Shown here: positions 34,196 to 45,667 of the stretch, one piece after another | Layout: every line of letters starts with the position of its first letter | How positions within the stretch are numbered: the first letter of the stretch is position 1 | From: Puccinia triticina | Taxonomy: Eukaryota > Basidiomycota > Pucciniomycetes > Pucciniales > Pucciniaceae | NCBI RefSeq assembly: GCF_026914185.1 | Contig: NC_070575.1 | Coordinates: 2,170,001-2,234,000, forward strand | Direction of reading: 5' to 3' | DNA: 64,000 nt | The notes under the pieces: generated by a model | Databases searched by the model: none | What the model saw: the letters and a program-made list of their open reading frames with translations, nothing else | Told to the model about the DNA's origin: nothing | Position numbers and translations under genes: made by a program

Positions 34196-34438
34196 TCTGT
34201 TACGTAATGTGTCATTACGTTACATCCTACATGTCCAGAGTAAGTCATACTGTCATGACTTACCGTAGACATGGGACTTTCCCATGTTTCCTCGACTAGA
34301 CAGTGTTACTCTATTACATACATACTACACAGTAGCATATATATATAGAGCAAGTTTTTCCCACTTGTTGTATTTTCTCCATTCATTCTCATTGTTCATT
34401 CCTCTCGAAATACATATTCTCACTGTCAGGCTCTATTA
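34188..34438 (+). repeat. 3' LTR of the Copia element
   Basis: 251 bp from TGTTGTAG to CTCTATTA, followed by the CACCC target copy. It contains TATATATATAGAGCAAG as a probable TATA region. It shows the uninterrupted site of the MITE found in the 5' LTR. Confidence 0.92.
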
Positions 34439-34556
34439 CACCCAACAAAGCCATCTCCACGCTGCTCCCCCATCCACCATCCCCCAGGCCATCTACGCTC
34501 TGCTCCACCATCCACCACCCACTCTGCACCCCCAACTACCATCCAACACTACTACT

Positions 34557-34962
34557 ATGTCCAATCAGCATCATCATGAGCGTGAAGGGTTTGCCTCTTA
34601 TGGCCTTGATCCTGCCCTATTATCAGGAGGCGCCCCTCTCAAGAATCCAAACTCTCCTCAGGACGGCGAACAGGATTTGCCAAACCGTGGTCAGCACACG
34701 CCGCTCAATCCCCATTCCCCGGCCGGATTGCACCAGACGCCAGGATCTTTGGCGGCCTCAATCAACAACTCCGTTAGGCAATCTACTGATGAAATCTGCC
34801 CGGCAGCTTGACGCCGAATATGGCTTGCCAGAGGACCTTAACAGACACGCGAGTCTGCTTGCGCCTGCAGCGGTCGAGTTCCTGGCGGAAATGCACGCCA
34901 GTGCGGGTGCCAAGATGCTGATGTATTGCTCTTTGTGTATGCCTCCTACCTGGTCAAAAAGG
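34557..34962 (+). pseudogene. Fragment of an unrecognised protein gene with a frameshift
   Basis: From ATG at 34557 a frame reads a His-rich start and GFASYGLDPALLSGG, then stops at 34811. The coding signal continues one base out of frame from about 34797, with RQLDAEYGLPEDLNRHASLL and VEFLAEMHASAGAKM. One extra C in the CCC of TGCCCGG explains the shift. A donor-like GTTTGT follows at about 34963. I think this belongs to a rust gene family repeated near transposons, but I cannot name a function. The Copia element lies immediately upstream and a CACTA MITE downstream. Confidence 0.55.
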
Positions 34963-35030
34963 TTTGTCTCTTCTTTCCATCTTCCAATATCTGCTGATCA
35001 GCAATCACCTGCCTACATTACTTGCAATTG

Positions 35031-35246
35031 CACTGCCAGCATATTTGGCTGGGATGAAGTCATCCCAGTTTGACTGGGATGCACTCAACCAATTTAAAAT
35101 GGGTTGATCTCATCCAATGAAATATAAAACCAAGGGGGGTACCTTGGATTGATATTTCATCAGTTGAGATCAACCAAGTTTAAATTGGTTGATTTCATCC
35201 CAGTTTAACTGGGATAACCTCAACCCAGCCAATTATGCCGGCAGTG
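35031..35246. mobile_element. CACTA-type MITE with 3-bp target duplication
   Basis: The left end CACTGCCAGCATATTTGGCT and the reverse complement of the right end CACTGCCGGCATAATTGGCT are near-perfect inverted repeats. TTG flanks both sides (35028-35030, 35247-35249). A CACTG start with a 3-bp duplication is diagnostic of CACTA elements. The 216-bp interior has further palindromes (GGGATGAAGTCATCCC). Confidence 0.88.
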
Positions 35247-35249
35247 TTG

Positions 35250-37689
35250 GTCTCACTGTTCTCACTGAAATCGCGTGTAAAAAATATATCTAGGATCATC
35301 GTGGCTCTGGACCCAACAGCCAAATCCATGAATTGGGCCTAGCCTCATGCACAGAAGATGGAGGAGCTCCACTGCCTCTTTGGCGTCAATTTCTGATACC
35401 CTATATGAGGAACTCCCAGCATTGAGCTTGAGAAGGATTTATTCCCTTGGCTCTCTTTTGAATACTCGGATAGATGCTTCATCAACCAGGGTTCAGAATC
35501 TTAAGAAGGTTTGTTCATTTGAGAGGGAGGAAAATAAAGTATCTTGGCAGACATAAAAAAAGCAAGCAAGTCATGTGTGATATCTTTTGAGTAACACACA
35601 TTGTTGGGGATGATGACAACAGTGAAACAATTTTGCTATGTGAAGTGATTTTTGGCCTAGCTGTCCTGTACTATTTTGTAGCTTTCTGGGTCTATATTTT
35701 TGAACTTTAGCCCAAGCACATAGCCTTTAGTTTTTTGTGGTTATTATTTGTATCATTTGGAGCAACTCCTCTGCTGGAGCCTGCCACATTGCTAAAATTT
35801 TGCCATGTTTAGCTCCCAAGCTGATGCAACCTACTGTACAATCCACTGTACAGGAGGTATCCTGAGAGCTAAACTTGCCTTTCACCAAGGCCAAATGTCC
35901 CAATCAAGGTAGTGGCTTGGTGATTGGGGGTGTGTGCGCTTGGGATGGTGAGATGTCAACACAAATTGTGGCGTCACACAAGATATTGTGAAAATTGAGG
36001 TGCAAAAGTAGCTATTGGGGAGCTCAGGTGTTGCTGTGTTTGGCACCACCTGAGCTCTGTGAGATTACAAGCCTAGGTGAACGGCCGCGAACTCATAAAT
36101 TGAGCAAGCGGCCGGGATCTCAACCAGCTGCGGATAATGGTAATCAAAGCAAATCATCTTCCGCAGTCCAAAACTCGCTCCGCGGGGTCGCAAAAACTGA
36201 CTCATCAAACTTTGATGCATGCAGGTTTGGCTCCAGCGCATAGCAAAATCAAGCTTGTGGAAAATCCCAGGTCGCAGTCCCTTAAAGCTAGAATAACTTC
36301 GCCCACCAAATGTGAGCTAATGAAGATCAAGCCTTAATACTGACTAGTCAATAGCTAACACCTCGATCCCTTCTTGCAGACTCAGTCGAAAAGAAAGAGA
36401 CCGCTCGAACCGACTCCACACAAAACAAAGAGGAAAAAGTCAGTGAGCACAAATGTTTCCAACTCAGCAAATAGAAACTAAGAGCTAAAAGGAAAGCAAA
36501 ACTGTTACAGATAAAGTCACGCTACTCCTTTGCCGTTTCGCTGGGAACTAATCAAACGGAACCTAAGGGCACAAGGCTCATAGAGCATAAGGAAACAAAC
36601 CTAAGAGAAATGTAGCTAAAAGGGATAATAAGCTAATGACAATGGTTAACGGCATGCAGATCGCTAAGAAAAAATACGCGGAACTTGCGCTGCTTCTGCT
36701 TCCATTATCATTTCTTCTCACTTGTTGAAGAGTGGCCCATTCGCTTGCTCTTAGGTAACTTCTTAGTTTCATTCCTCATGAGTAACTACTCGATAGTCTA
36801 CGTTGTTACTAAGTTTTCAGAAATTCTGATTAAAAGAAATGTAATCTCTTAATCCTGTGAATTTTCTCAAGCTCTAGGGGCTCCTAAGAACAACTCCATT
36901 GCAAAAGCTTTCCTCCATTTGCAGCTCCCAAGCTGATGCGGCCTGCTGCAACATCCACTGCACAGGAGGTATCCTCCATTTTTAGCTCCCAAGCTGATGC
37001 AGCCTCCTGGTGCTGATGCAGCCTGCTGGTGCTGATGCAGCCTGCTGGTGCTGATGCAGCCTGCTGGTCATCCATTACACAGGGGGTATCTTGAGAGCTA
37101 AACTTGGCTTTAACCAATCCCCAATTGCCCCTACTTGAGGTAGTGGCTGGGTGTTTGGGGTGGTGAGATGTCACAGGGTCTATTGGGGAGCTCAGATGTT
37201 GCTATTTTTTTGCACCACCTGAGCTCCCAAGGCCCCTAACACCCCGGATAGCAAACCAGGTTTGCCTCATTATTTTTATTGTTGGAGCTAAATTTCAGAT
37301 AGCACCACAGGATAGAACTTTGAAGTGGATTTTCTCTTAGCATTGGATAGCTTGCGCTGATTGACCTGAAATACCTGCTCATGGGAATATTGCCAAAATG
37401 TTAGATTTTTTTGAAAAAGGCATCAATTTTACCTCCGGAAGACTTTGGGGGAGAATTACACATATGAATTGGTGGTTGGAACACCTGGTATTTTGGGGGG
37501 TCTTGAGGTGGGGTGTGCTGGTGCTGGTGTATCAATTGGGAGCTAGCACATGTTCAGTGGCCTTGGTCCCTGCAGCGGCGAAGCCGCCTTGGCCTCTAGT
37601 CACAAATAAAAACAAGCATCAGATTCTCCCTCCTGTGAAAAATCAGTGAAATCAAAAGAACTTCCCAACAAAGCATTTATATATGGGGC
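35250..37689. repeat. Two diverged copies of a dispersed repeat plus an 18-bp tandem repeat
   Basis: About 35,810-36,065 and 36,920-37,225 share GCTCCCAAGCTGATGC, a CAGGAGGTATCCT/GTATCTTGAGAGCTAAACTT block and GGGGAGCTCAG...CACCTGAGCTC. Inside the second copy GCTGATGCAGCCTGCTGGT recurs about four times (near 37,010-37,070). No gene is supported in this stretch. Confidence 0.55.
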
Positions 37690-37995
37690 AGGCTTCATGC
37701 ACTCCAAGTTTTTACTACAGGCACTCCAAAAAAGGAGTGAACTTGTGTCTACTCCAATAAATGTTGGAGTGAACAAAGTTTCACTCCAAAAGTGGGTTAA
37801 ATTGGAGTGTTCAGAAGTTCACTCCAATATATATTTGGAGTGAACCTTTGTTCACTCCAAAAGTGGGATAAATTGGAGTGTTCAGAAGTTCACTGCAATA
37901 TTTATTGGAGTGGAAACTTGTGCACTCCAATCTTGAAAATTGGTATGTTTCAAGATTGGAGTGTACTACTGTACACTCCAATAATTACTGGAGTT
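37690..37995 (+). repeat. ACTCC/GGAGT palindrome-rich repeat, copy 1
   Basis: Short inverted words such as CACTCCAATA...TATTGGAGTG repeat many times. The series GGCTTCATGCACTCC, TACTACAGGCACTCC, AACTTGTGTCTACTCC matches, in reverse orientation, the region at 45,055-45,345, so both derive from one element. Confidence 0.65.
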
Positions 37996-38341
37996 TACAT
38001 CTATTTTAAATACGTGCATGAACTGCAAGCAACTCCTCCAGATCAACAAAGTCATACTTTGACCCTTGGAGACCCTGCCTCCCCCCTACAGACAGACTTC
38101 CACCACACTCACATTCCTCTCCTTAAGACTAGGCCCCAAAGATTCCAGTGAGTCTGAGACTATTTATCTGCTCTTTTTCAATGGGAAATAGGCCGCGGCG
38201 GCAGGACCAGCCACCCGCCCACTTTGTGTATGTAATTTGAATTAAAACAACTTCACCAACATTGACTACAACAGTTCCCATTACCAGTACACCAAAAGAA
38301 AAAGAAAACACCACCAGCGCAATAGCGCAATAACATTACAC

Positions 38342-38725
38342 TCAACAAGATACCCCTGACGCAATGACATCCAGTTTCACCACATTTGTTATTACGATAC
38401 CATACGCGTCTCCGGATGCCGCCACTATGCCGACCATTGTACCGCTGGGAGCCGTTGCCCTGGACAGCGCGACGTAAAGTGACCTGTGAGCAAACACCGG
38501 CCTAGGTAAACATACTCCCACCTTTTCCAGAGTCTGGCCCTGCGCTTTGTTGACTGTAATTGCAAATGCAGGAACCACCGGGAATTGTACAAGCTGAAAT
38601 TTAGTTGCGAACTCTTGGTCCGGCTCATGGATTAAGGGCAACTTTGGAATGCTGACCTCTTCCCCTTTTGTCGGACCTGTCATCACCTTTGTCAGCTGGC
38701 TACTATGGCAGAGCCACTGTGACAT
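38342..38725 (-). pseudogene. Helitron PIF1-like helicase, C-terminal fragment
   Basis: The frame reads QFPVVPAFAITVNKAQGQTL and then LYVALSRAT, the terminal motifs of Helitron/PIF1 helicases (superfamily 1B; the latter is motif VI). The stop follows 37 residues later. The preceding helicase part lies upstream on the same strand at 40,772-40,272, separated by about 1.5 kb of foreign sequence. These enzymes unwind DNA during rolling-circle transposition; this copy is broken. Confidence 0.8.
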
Positions 38726-40271
38726 AGAAATAATACAAATAAAACCATAAAAAGTAGTGTTACATATGAAAGAGACATTATTACTCTTACATATGTAAAA
38801 CTACGCAAAAAACATTAAATACATATATAAATAATTAATTACTCAGCTTTATGTAATTAATATGTGAAATATTATAGAAGATTCTTATTCTACGGGTAAA
38901 TTAACCTAGGGTACCTCACTTACAAGTACCCTTAATTATTACCCCTTCCTTGTGTAAACTAACTACAAAGTTTACGCAAGTGCATCACGCCCTGCGTAGA
39001 CGCACTTGTATGCACATATATATATAAGTACATATATTTACAACCATTTTCAGTGACGTAACTGAGGTGTTGTGTACAGTTCAAAAGATAGCTTTATTTG
39101 TTGCGTGGCGCACCCAAGCCCGCGTGTTCTGTTGCCTAGAGCTCAAGCCCGCGCCCATAGTGTACATATATGCATAATGGATAAATTAGCCCGCAACCAA
39201 AGCGCTCAGGCTACCAATAAGTAAGAATGGGCCAGAATACGCCCCAATAACAATATTACATGTGTTATAGGGCTTGTACACATGTAATTAATCACCAAAC
39301 AAGATGTAATTACCACGTCATTCAATATAAAACATTCTAGATTGAAAAAGAGCTCTTGCAGCGTGCACAGGAGACACTAGGAAGCGCCCCAGCTTCTCCC
39401 AAGCCTCACTACGTGTAAATTACAACTGTAATAAATATGTAGAAGGGGTCAAATGAACTGGAGCACTCAATAAGCGCCTCCAGAACACGTATGAAGCACT
39501 GCTTGCACGTGTACAAGTGCACAGAAGACAGTTCTAGTACCTTCTGTGGCACATTTCCACGGAAATGAGCGTCACAGAACCCCCAAACCAGCCCCCATGA
39601 CGTGTAAGGCTTGTGTAAAAGCACGCAGAACCTCTGTAAAAGGCTCTTGGCAACCCTTGTATCCAAGCCCCAAGGTTCCACGACCCACAGCGCCTTCTAG
39701 CGCAACCAAAATGCCTCAGAATGCGCCCACAAGTGTCCCCTTGTCCCCTGGGCGCCCCTGGAAGCCTGCCTAGGCTATAAAAAGGGCCCTTTCTCCGCCC
39801 AAAAGGAGATTCCCCAGCTTTACATTACCTACTAGAATTTTACCCGCCTTCAACAGCCTCATTAGCCTGTGATTTGCCAGGTAAAATACCTACTTTCGTG
39901 ATTTTTAGCCCCAATTTCCGCCCTGAAGCTGTCCAGTAACCACCCTGCCCTCAAGATTACCTCTTCTGAGCGCCTCCAACTTCCCAACTTCACGCCTGAA
40001 GAACCTAAAGTGCCCCTAGGGTCTTATACTAGTAAGTTTAAGCCCCTTCTCTTGAGATTCTCCGCTATTTCTTTCTGGGATTTGAAACACCCCTGTTTAC
40101 AGGCCCCAGTTCTTCATTCTAGAGGGATTAAACACCCCTGATTTATCAGGCCCCTCTTAAAATTAATTATATTCATTTTATTACGTCAAAATGGCCCAAA
40201 TTGCCTTATTCTTACGCCATAATTCCCAACAATTACGTTGGAATTAACCCTTATAACCTTGTCTTAGAGTT
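38726..40271. other. AT-rich insertion splitting the Helitron helicase, LTR-like
   Basis: Low-complexity AT-rich sequence ends in a promoter-like GCTATAAAAAGGGCCC at about 39,774, followed by C-rich sequence, which resembles an LTR on the plus strand. I found no paired LTR or clear target duplication, and no gene. Confidence 0.4.
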
Positions 40272-40772
40272 TTATAACTCTAATCTTTGCTTTGCACCAC
40301 GTGTAGCTAGAAGGATAATATCCTTGGCATCACGTAGGCTGACAACCTTGCACTTCAACACATGAGGTTGAATTCCTTTGACAAGAAGCCGTGTCCCATT
40401 AGCTAGGCCAGACCCCAGACTAAAATTCCGTAGGCACACCACGGGCATGCCTTCCTTCAACGACAAGACCGGCATCGAAAATCCCGGGAGATTGACTTTT
40501 GCTAGTACCTTCGGCAAGACTGTTTCATCAGAGTTGCTCATCAACTCGTCCAGCGCCAAAATATGAACCACACGACCCGGCAATAGCTTCAAGCACACAC
40601 TATTTATGCCAGCTACATTAAACAATATTGCTTTTTTACTATAGAAATCGGCAAGCCTGTCATCCCCAGGCACCGACCGAACGCTTGCCAAGTCACCATA
40701 AACAAAACTAATCAACCCCTTTAAGGGAGTTCCAGGTGATTTTTGAATACTTTGTATCAGGTCTTTGGTCAT
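40272..40772 (-). pseudogene. Helitron PIF1-like helicase, middle fragment
   Basis: The frame contains IQKSPGTPLKGLISFVYGD and EGMPVVCLRNFSLGSGLANG followed by TRLLVKGIQPHVL. The L-R-N-x-x-G-L-x-N-G-T-R-L block immediately precedes the C-terminal motifs in Helitron helicases, so this and 38,342-38,725 were one gene. N-terminal Rep and Walker motifs are not present nearby. Confidence 0.75.
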
Positions 40773-41705
40773 TCTGTTTCCAGTAATAGTTTTAAATGTG
40801 CATTGCCAGGTACTTGAATAGTTCCGCGCTTTATCTCCTGTTATTTGTAGAAAATAAAGCTGTTTGGTCCAGTCAAGGCATTGAACGTAACTCTGATAAC
40901 CCGTTCAATGATGGTGCGTCAAACTTAGCTAGCACATGTTAGTCACTCACTATTTGTCGGGTGAGGGTCCAGAAGGCGCTCGGGCCGACTGCACATATAA
41001 TGAGTATGGTATGACCTGTGAGATTCCTTTCTGTAGGGTATAATGACGGCTAGACACAGACCATAAGGGGGGGACAACATTGATCATTGTCCCAGAGGCA
41101 GGCCGCGTAGGACATCAAAAATGTTCATGGTGGTGGCATTATCATGACACCGGATAGAAAGGAACCGGAATAGGTAGCAAAAAGGTTTGATAGAGTCGAG
41201 GACATGCTCAAATGACGCTCCAGCGAAAGAAATTGAGCATAGCTCTGTTAAACAGCTCAATGAAATTTAATCGGAGCTAGCTTCGTGGGATTTAACACTT
41301 TCCAGGGTGGCGAATGAGATGTGGGTCAGCGGTCACAAATGAAGCCGCCTCGAGGGGTATTTACTATGCGGTGTGCAATACCGGCTAACACTGATCTTTG
41401 GCCAGAACAAGACTGGCCATGCTCACAGAGGCAGGCAAAGATAATGCACTGACTATATTTACTACAATAATTAATACAATGGTTAGGACACCAAATACTT
41501 GGGAACCAGGATATGGAGCATAAGAATTTTGATTGATTACAGGAGCTATTTGGTATGGCGGTCAGGATGTGATCACATATAAAAGATATCTATGACCGGA
41601 TTCCGGGAACCAAGCAGCATGGGTGACACTGCTCAGTACAGGAACTACAAGTGGCATTTACGAGGAGACAATTGACAGTATAGGAGTAAGACATTGGAAG
41701 AGAAA
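40773..41705. other. No supported gene
   Basis: Sequence of mixed composition without a recognisable coding frame. A purine run near 41,067 might be part of an old retroelement, but nothing pairs with it. Confidence 0.35.
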
Positions 41706-42919
41706 CTACGCATCTTTGGATGGCGCTGGACTTTCAACGGCCTTGGGTTTCTTTGTGTATTTGCACTTTTCAGGCGATATGTCTGTGGCCCCGGAGGACG
41801 ATGACTGAATTATTCCATTGGCACCATTATTTGGGTCTTGGGACATGGTACCAGTGGTGTGATTTTCAATGACACTTGAACTGGTTCCAGCCACAGGCAT
41901 AGGAGAAACCGGTTCATGATCAGAGAAATCAATCCTAGAAAATGCAATTGCAATTAATTACAGGCCAGCATTTGCCAAAATGGCCGGAGACTCACTGCAC
42001 AGGCTTGCGGCGGCCAACATTTTTTACAGAGGTTGAGGTGTCCGTGGCGGCCAAAGGATCGTAACCAGATGATAGGGATACCGATAATACCTGGGTGGTG
42101 CCACATCAAAAACCAGGTTTTGGAGTGTGGTTACAAACATGCTTACCTTGACCTCAAGCATTTTATCAGGAACCAAGTACTTGACGAAGTAACCAGACAA
42201 GAGCACCTCCCGGCCTATTTGGAATAGTCCAAAAGTCTTGGCCAGATTACGGTTCCCAGCTACTTTGTAACGTACATGGAAAGAAACCTGAGCACAAGAC
42301 TGAGGGTGAGGAGATACCAGTCAGATAATAAAGATCAAGATCCATGAGCATGATAACTCACATGGTTGTCTTAATCTGTATGTTTCATGATGACTACAAG
42401 ATTTTTGAACTGAGAGTTCGGACTCGCAGTATCATCCACTTTGGTTTTTGAAACAATGACATCAAAGCCGTAGCATCTGGCTTTGTTGGCTAAAGATACC
42501 TGATATCCTTTGGTGTCTCCCATAGGCAGTGTCATGTCTTGTTCATAATAGAAGAAAGGGTGGGACTTGATGTTGGGTGCAATGACACGCCCAGATAGTA
42601 GATAGATGTTATCTAAGAGAAGTGAGCTAGCGGAAGATCCGTACCCTTGGAGCCAAGTCTTCATATTTATTTCTTCACCAGTTTCAGAGTCAAGAAATGT
42701 GAGAGTAGAATCAAATAGGAGCTGGCCATAACTGGAACCAGGTGGGATGATAGGGTCAAGCTGCCATGAAGTCAAGTTCAGGTCAGACCAGGCAATGAAA
42801 AGCAATGGGAAGAGAATAGTACAAGACTCCGTACGACTTACAACGTTGGTAATGTCAAAGGGGGATTGGCTAAAAAGAGGATGGCTTTGACGTTTGAGAG
42901 TGGAGACAACGGGGGCCAT
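41706..42919 (-). pseudogene. Five-exon gene of an unrecognised family with one premature stop
   Basis: Exons 42919-42842, 42760-42362, 42287-42147, 42090-41996 and 41934-41706 join in frame across GT-AG introns of 56-93 bp, equal to 314 codons. Recognisable blocks are LLLDNIYLLSGRVIAPN, FYYEQDMTLPMGD, FKNLVVIMKHTD, TFGLFQIGREVLLSGYFVKY and a Ser/Thr-rich tail. A TAA stands at the position after MKHTD (about 42,372), four codons before the exon 2 donor, in a place where the frame otherwise continues. The rest is intact, which suggests recent loss, or a sequencing error. I cannot assign a function; by impression this is a multi-copy rust family. Confidence 0.6.
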
Positions 42920-45054
42920 TTTTAGGTGTGTTGTTTTGAGGAAAGAAATGAGACAGATGTGGGAGTTGTGAATGGGTTGTGAAAATAATCATGGTGAGGT
43001 CCGGTGGTATATGGAATGAGGGACGGTTAATCAGAATGCGTGCATTTTCTTTTGTTTCAGGCCACGGGCTGAACCTTGTGTTGAGTGGAGCCAAAACAAT
43101 AAAAAGAGGCTGAGTGAATGGGCCGGGAGAGGGAATTGGAATAGTGGAATGTACAAGCAGTGTGAATGCATAAAATCAGCAATTTGGGCCGGGGAAGTCC
43201 ATGCAATCAAGGAGTTGAAGGATTTTCATGCAAAGACGGGGGTTACGGAGACTCATAGGTCCAAGGAAGCCAAGGGACAGTGAAAAGGAAGACAACGCTT
43301 GGCAGGGGCGATGTAGGAGGTCGCAAAGTGACATCCAGAGTGTGGAACAAAGAATGACTAAAAGCAGGCTGGAGTGTCCTTGCAATGCAACAGCAATGGG
43401 TTTGGCAAAGTGCAGGATGAAAGCAGAGGAAAGCATGTCTAGGATGATGAAAAAGGAATATGTCAATGGGATTTTGGACATGGTAACAAGGTTTTTTTTT
43501 TTTTTGGGGGGGGGGGGGGGTGCAGAGTCTGTTTTGGAAGTATTAAAGACCTTAAGATGTCGGAAATGTGACCACTTGAGCCAGGGAGCGGGCACATTTG
43601 GCCGGATGTAGGAAAGAAGATCGGATTTGAGCTCCGATTTAGAAATTTTAAGAAGCTTGAAAGAACGGGAATGTAAATGTCAGCCTTAGAGTCATCACAG
43701 CTGACCTAAAAGCTGCCTGTTCTACCTTTGTTACATATAAATTACTTTATATCTTTTTCATCTTAAGAGATATCCCTGTTTTGACTTCATATTCTGTTTC
43801 CTCATGCAATTTTAACCCTAGTTACAACTTACCAATTCATTGTAACTATACTCCTTCCCTGAGTTACTGAGTTGTAGCGCCCTTGCGCAGTTGTGACGTG
43901 TCAGCGCTACTAGGCGCGCCAAACCACATGTACATATGTAAATTACATAAGCAAACTGTGAAAATTTTCGTAGTCAGGATCCCCCTTGCCTGAGGCGGAT
44001 CCACAGACTTCAGCACACCAGAACCACCACCCAGATAACTCCAGGATCACCACCAAAGAGCCTACTATACTCCCAGTATACCTACCGTCACAGGCGCCTA
44101 GGATATTGACAGTAAGTAACCTCTTTCACTGAACCTTGTTTATCTCAGAGGTACAACTCTGTGTCTTGCTGGATCTGCCTTTTCTTCTTGCTTTGCTTTC
44201 TCCTTGATCACAGGGCTGTCCCTCCATATCTATAGGCCTTTGCCTCCATCTTGATCACAGGGCTGTCCCTTCTTATCATCAGGCCTTTGCCTCAAAATCT
44301 AGGTTCAGGGCTGTCCCTCAGGTTTCCCATTAAGAACCTTGACTGTCCAGAGAGAAGTCTAAAAAACTGTGGCTGGATTAAGACTTATCTAATCCAGATA
44401 CCCTCCTGAGAGGAAGCTGTAGCACTTCTTGCACAGATTAGCAGCACTCTTCTGAAGAGTAGCATTGCCAGTGGACGTGCATTCCCACTAGAATAACCTA
44501 GTACTTCTCTTCCTTCTTATCCTGCTTGGTTTCTCTCTCTCTTTCTCTTTTTCTATTATAGTTGTAATTTCTTTATCCCAAGAAATCCAACTATTGCCCC
44601 CCCATTTCTTGTGTCCTGCTGTCACTATAGAGACTCAGGCTCACATTAAATGATGTGCAAAGTGGGAAAGCGCCGGGAAACATGAGAGAAGGTTGGAATT
44701 GGAACTTGGTGGTGGCTTGAAAAGTCGGAGTTGGTTGAAAAAGCGCATTTAGGGACAGAGATGTGTCAGCGCGTGAAAAGCATGACTTCCGAGGTATCCA
44801 GAGTAGGGCGGCAAGGATGGGAAGAGTATAAAAAGAGGAGCTTGTGAGGCAATATTGGGACAAGGCGCGTGAGGTGGTATTGATCCCTAATTATTGTGCA
44901 CCTCATGCCTCATGCAGACCTGATCCGATTACTCTTTAGATTGACCAGTCCTGTGACTGGTACACGTTTTGGGCACGGCATTGAACCCGGTACAGGGGGA
45001 ACCGCTGCCTGAAAGTTGTACCATGCACCGGACCGGTGAATTTAAGGAGTTTAA
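42920..45054. other. Retroelement-like sequence without an intact gene
   Basis: A T14-G15 tract lies at 43,492-43,520. From about 43,720 to 44,340 the sequence resembles an LTR or leader: pyrimidine-rich, with repeated GATCACAGGGCTGTCCCT / AGGCCTTTGCCTC units near 44,207-44,320. No partner LTR was identified. Confidence 0.35.
43492..43520. repeat. Homopolymer junction T14-G15
   Basis: Fourteen T followed by fifteen G. Length is likely to vary between reads and could be an assembly-sensitive site. Confidence 0.8.
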
Positions 45055-45345
45055 TCACTGGCCCCACTTTTTTGGAGTTCCCAGACTGCAGTGGTCCACA
45101 CTCCAAAAGTAAACATGGAGTGGGTTGAACTCCACTCCACAGTTTGAGTGCCTAATTTTATACTCCATTTTTGGAGTGCACAAGTTTTCACTCCAATAAA
45201 TATTGGAGTGAACTTCTGGACACTCCAATTTAGCCCACTTTTGGAATGAACCTTTGCTCACTCCAACATTTATTGGATTAGACACAAGTTCACTCCTTTT
45301 TGGAGTGCATGTAGTAAATATTTGGAGTGCATAAAGCCAGCCCCT
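45055..45345 (-). repeat. ACTCC/GGAGT palindrome-rich repeat, copy 2
   Basis: Reverse-oriented relative of 37,690-37,995: CACTCCAATAAATATTGGAGTG and GTGCATAAAGCCAGCCCC correspond to the same sections of copy 1. Confidence 0.65.
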
Positions 45346-45562
45346 TTATATATACACTCAAGTTTGAGGATGAGAAGCTTGTCAGCATTCTAGGACAGGT
45401 TTTGACAAGCCTTCTTCAAATAATTGAGCACAAACTCAATCCCAAACTGCCCAGTTCGGAGGTTTTCTTTGCAATTTTTGACTCCAAACAAGAAATCCAT
45501 AGCCTGGTTGACAATGTACCACATGCATTTTTCTTCTTTGTCTTCTGCAATTATTGGTAGGG

Positions 45563-45667
45563 GTATATACGGCGCAAGTCCCTCCTTCGGAGGCTTGCTT
45601 CGCGGGGGGCGCTTCGCACCAGCCAGGCTGTACCAGGCCCTCCAAAGAGGGGCTTGTGTTAAGTTAG
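45563..45667. repeat. Foldback repeat of the AAGTCCCTC family
   Basis: Left end GGCGCAAGTCCCTCCTTCGG, right end GGCTTGTGTTAAGTTAG, with GGAGG/CCTCC and GCTTCGC inverted words inside. It overlaps and terminates the BED-type coding remnant on the minus strand, supplying its TAA. Confidence 0.65.

Larger units (their letters stand above)
28726..34443 (+). mobile_element. Ty1/Copia LTR retrotransposon with target-site duplication
   Basis: 5' LTR 28731-29163 and 3' LTR 34188-34438 flank one gag-pol reading frame, and CACCC lies directly outside both (28726-28730 and 34439-34443). LTRs start TGTTG and end CTATTA. Without the nested MITE both LTRs are 251 bp and differ at about four positions, so insertion is fairly recent. 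The primer site follows the 5' LTR and a purine tract (AAGTGGGGGGG) precedes the 3' LTR. The order protease, integrase, reverse transcriptase, RNase H identifies the Copia superfamily. It inserted just upstream of the gene-family fragment at 34,557. Confidence 0.95.

Noticed and set aside
38110..38341. Helitron 3' terminus (hairpin followed by CTRR)
   Set aside because: A GC-rich GCCGCCGCGGC stretch lies near 38,190-38,202 but it is followed by CTAT, not a clean CTRR-T end, so no boundary is claimed.
38726..40271. A large spliced intron in the Helitron helicase
   Set aside because: At about 1.5 kb it is far longer than the 55-115 bp introns in this window, and it contains a promoter-like TATAAAAAGG; an insertion is more likely.
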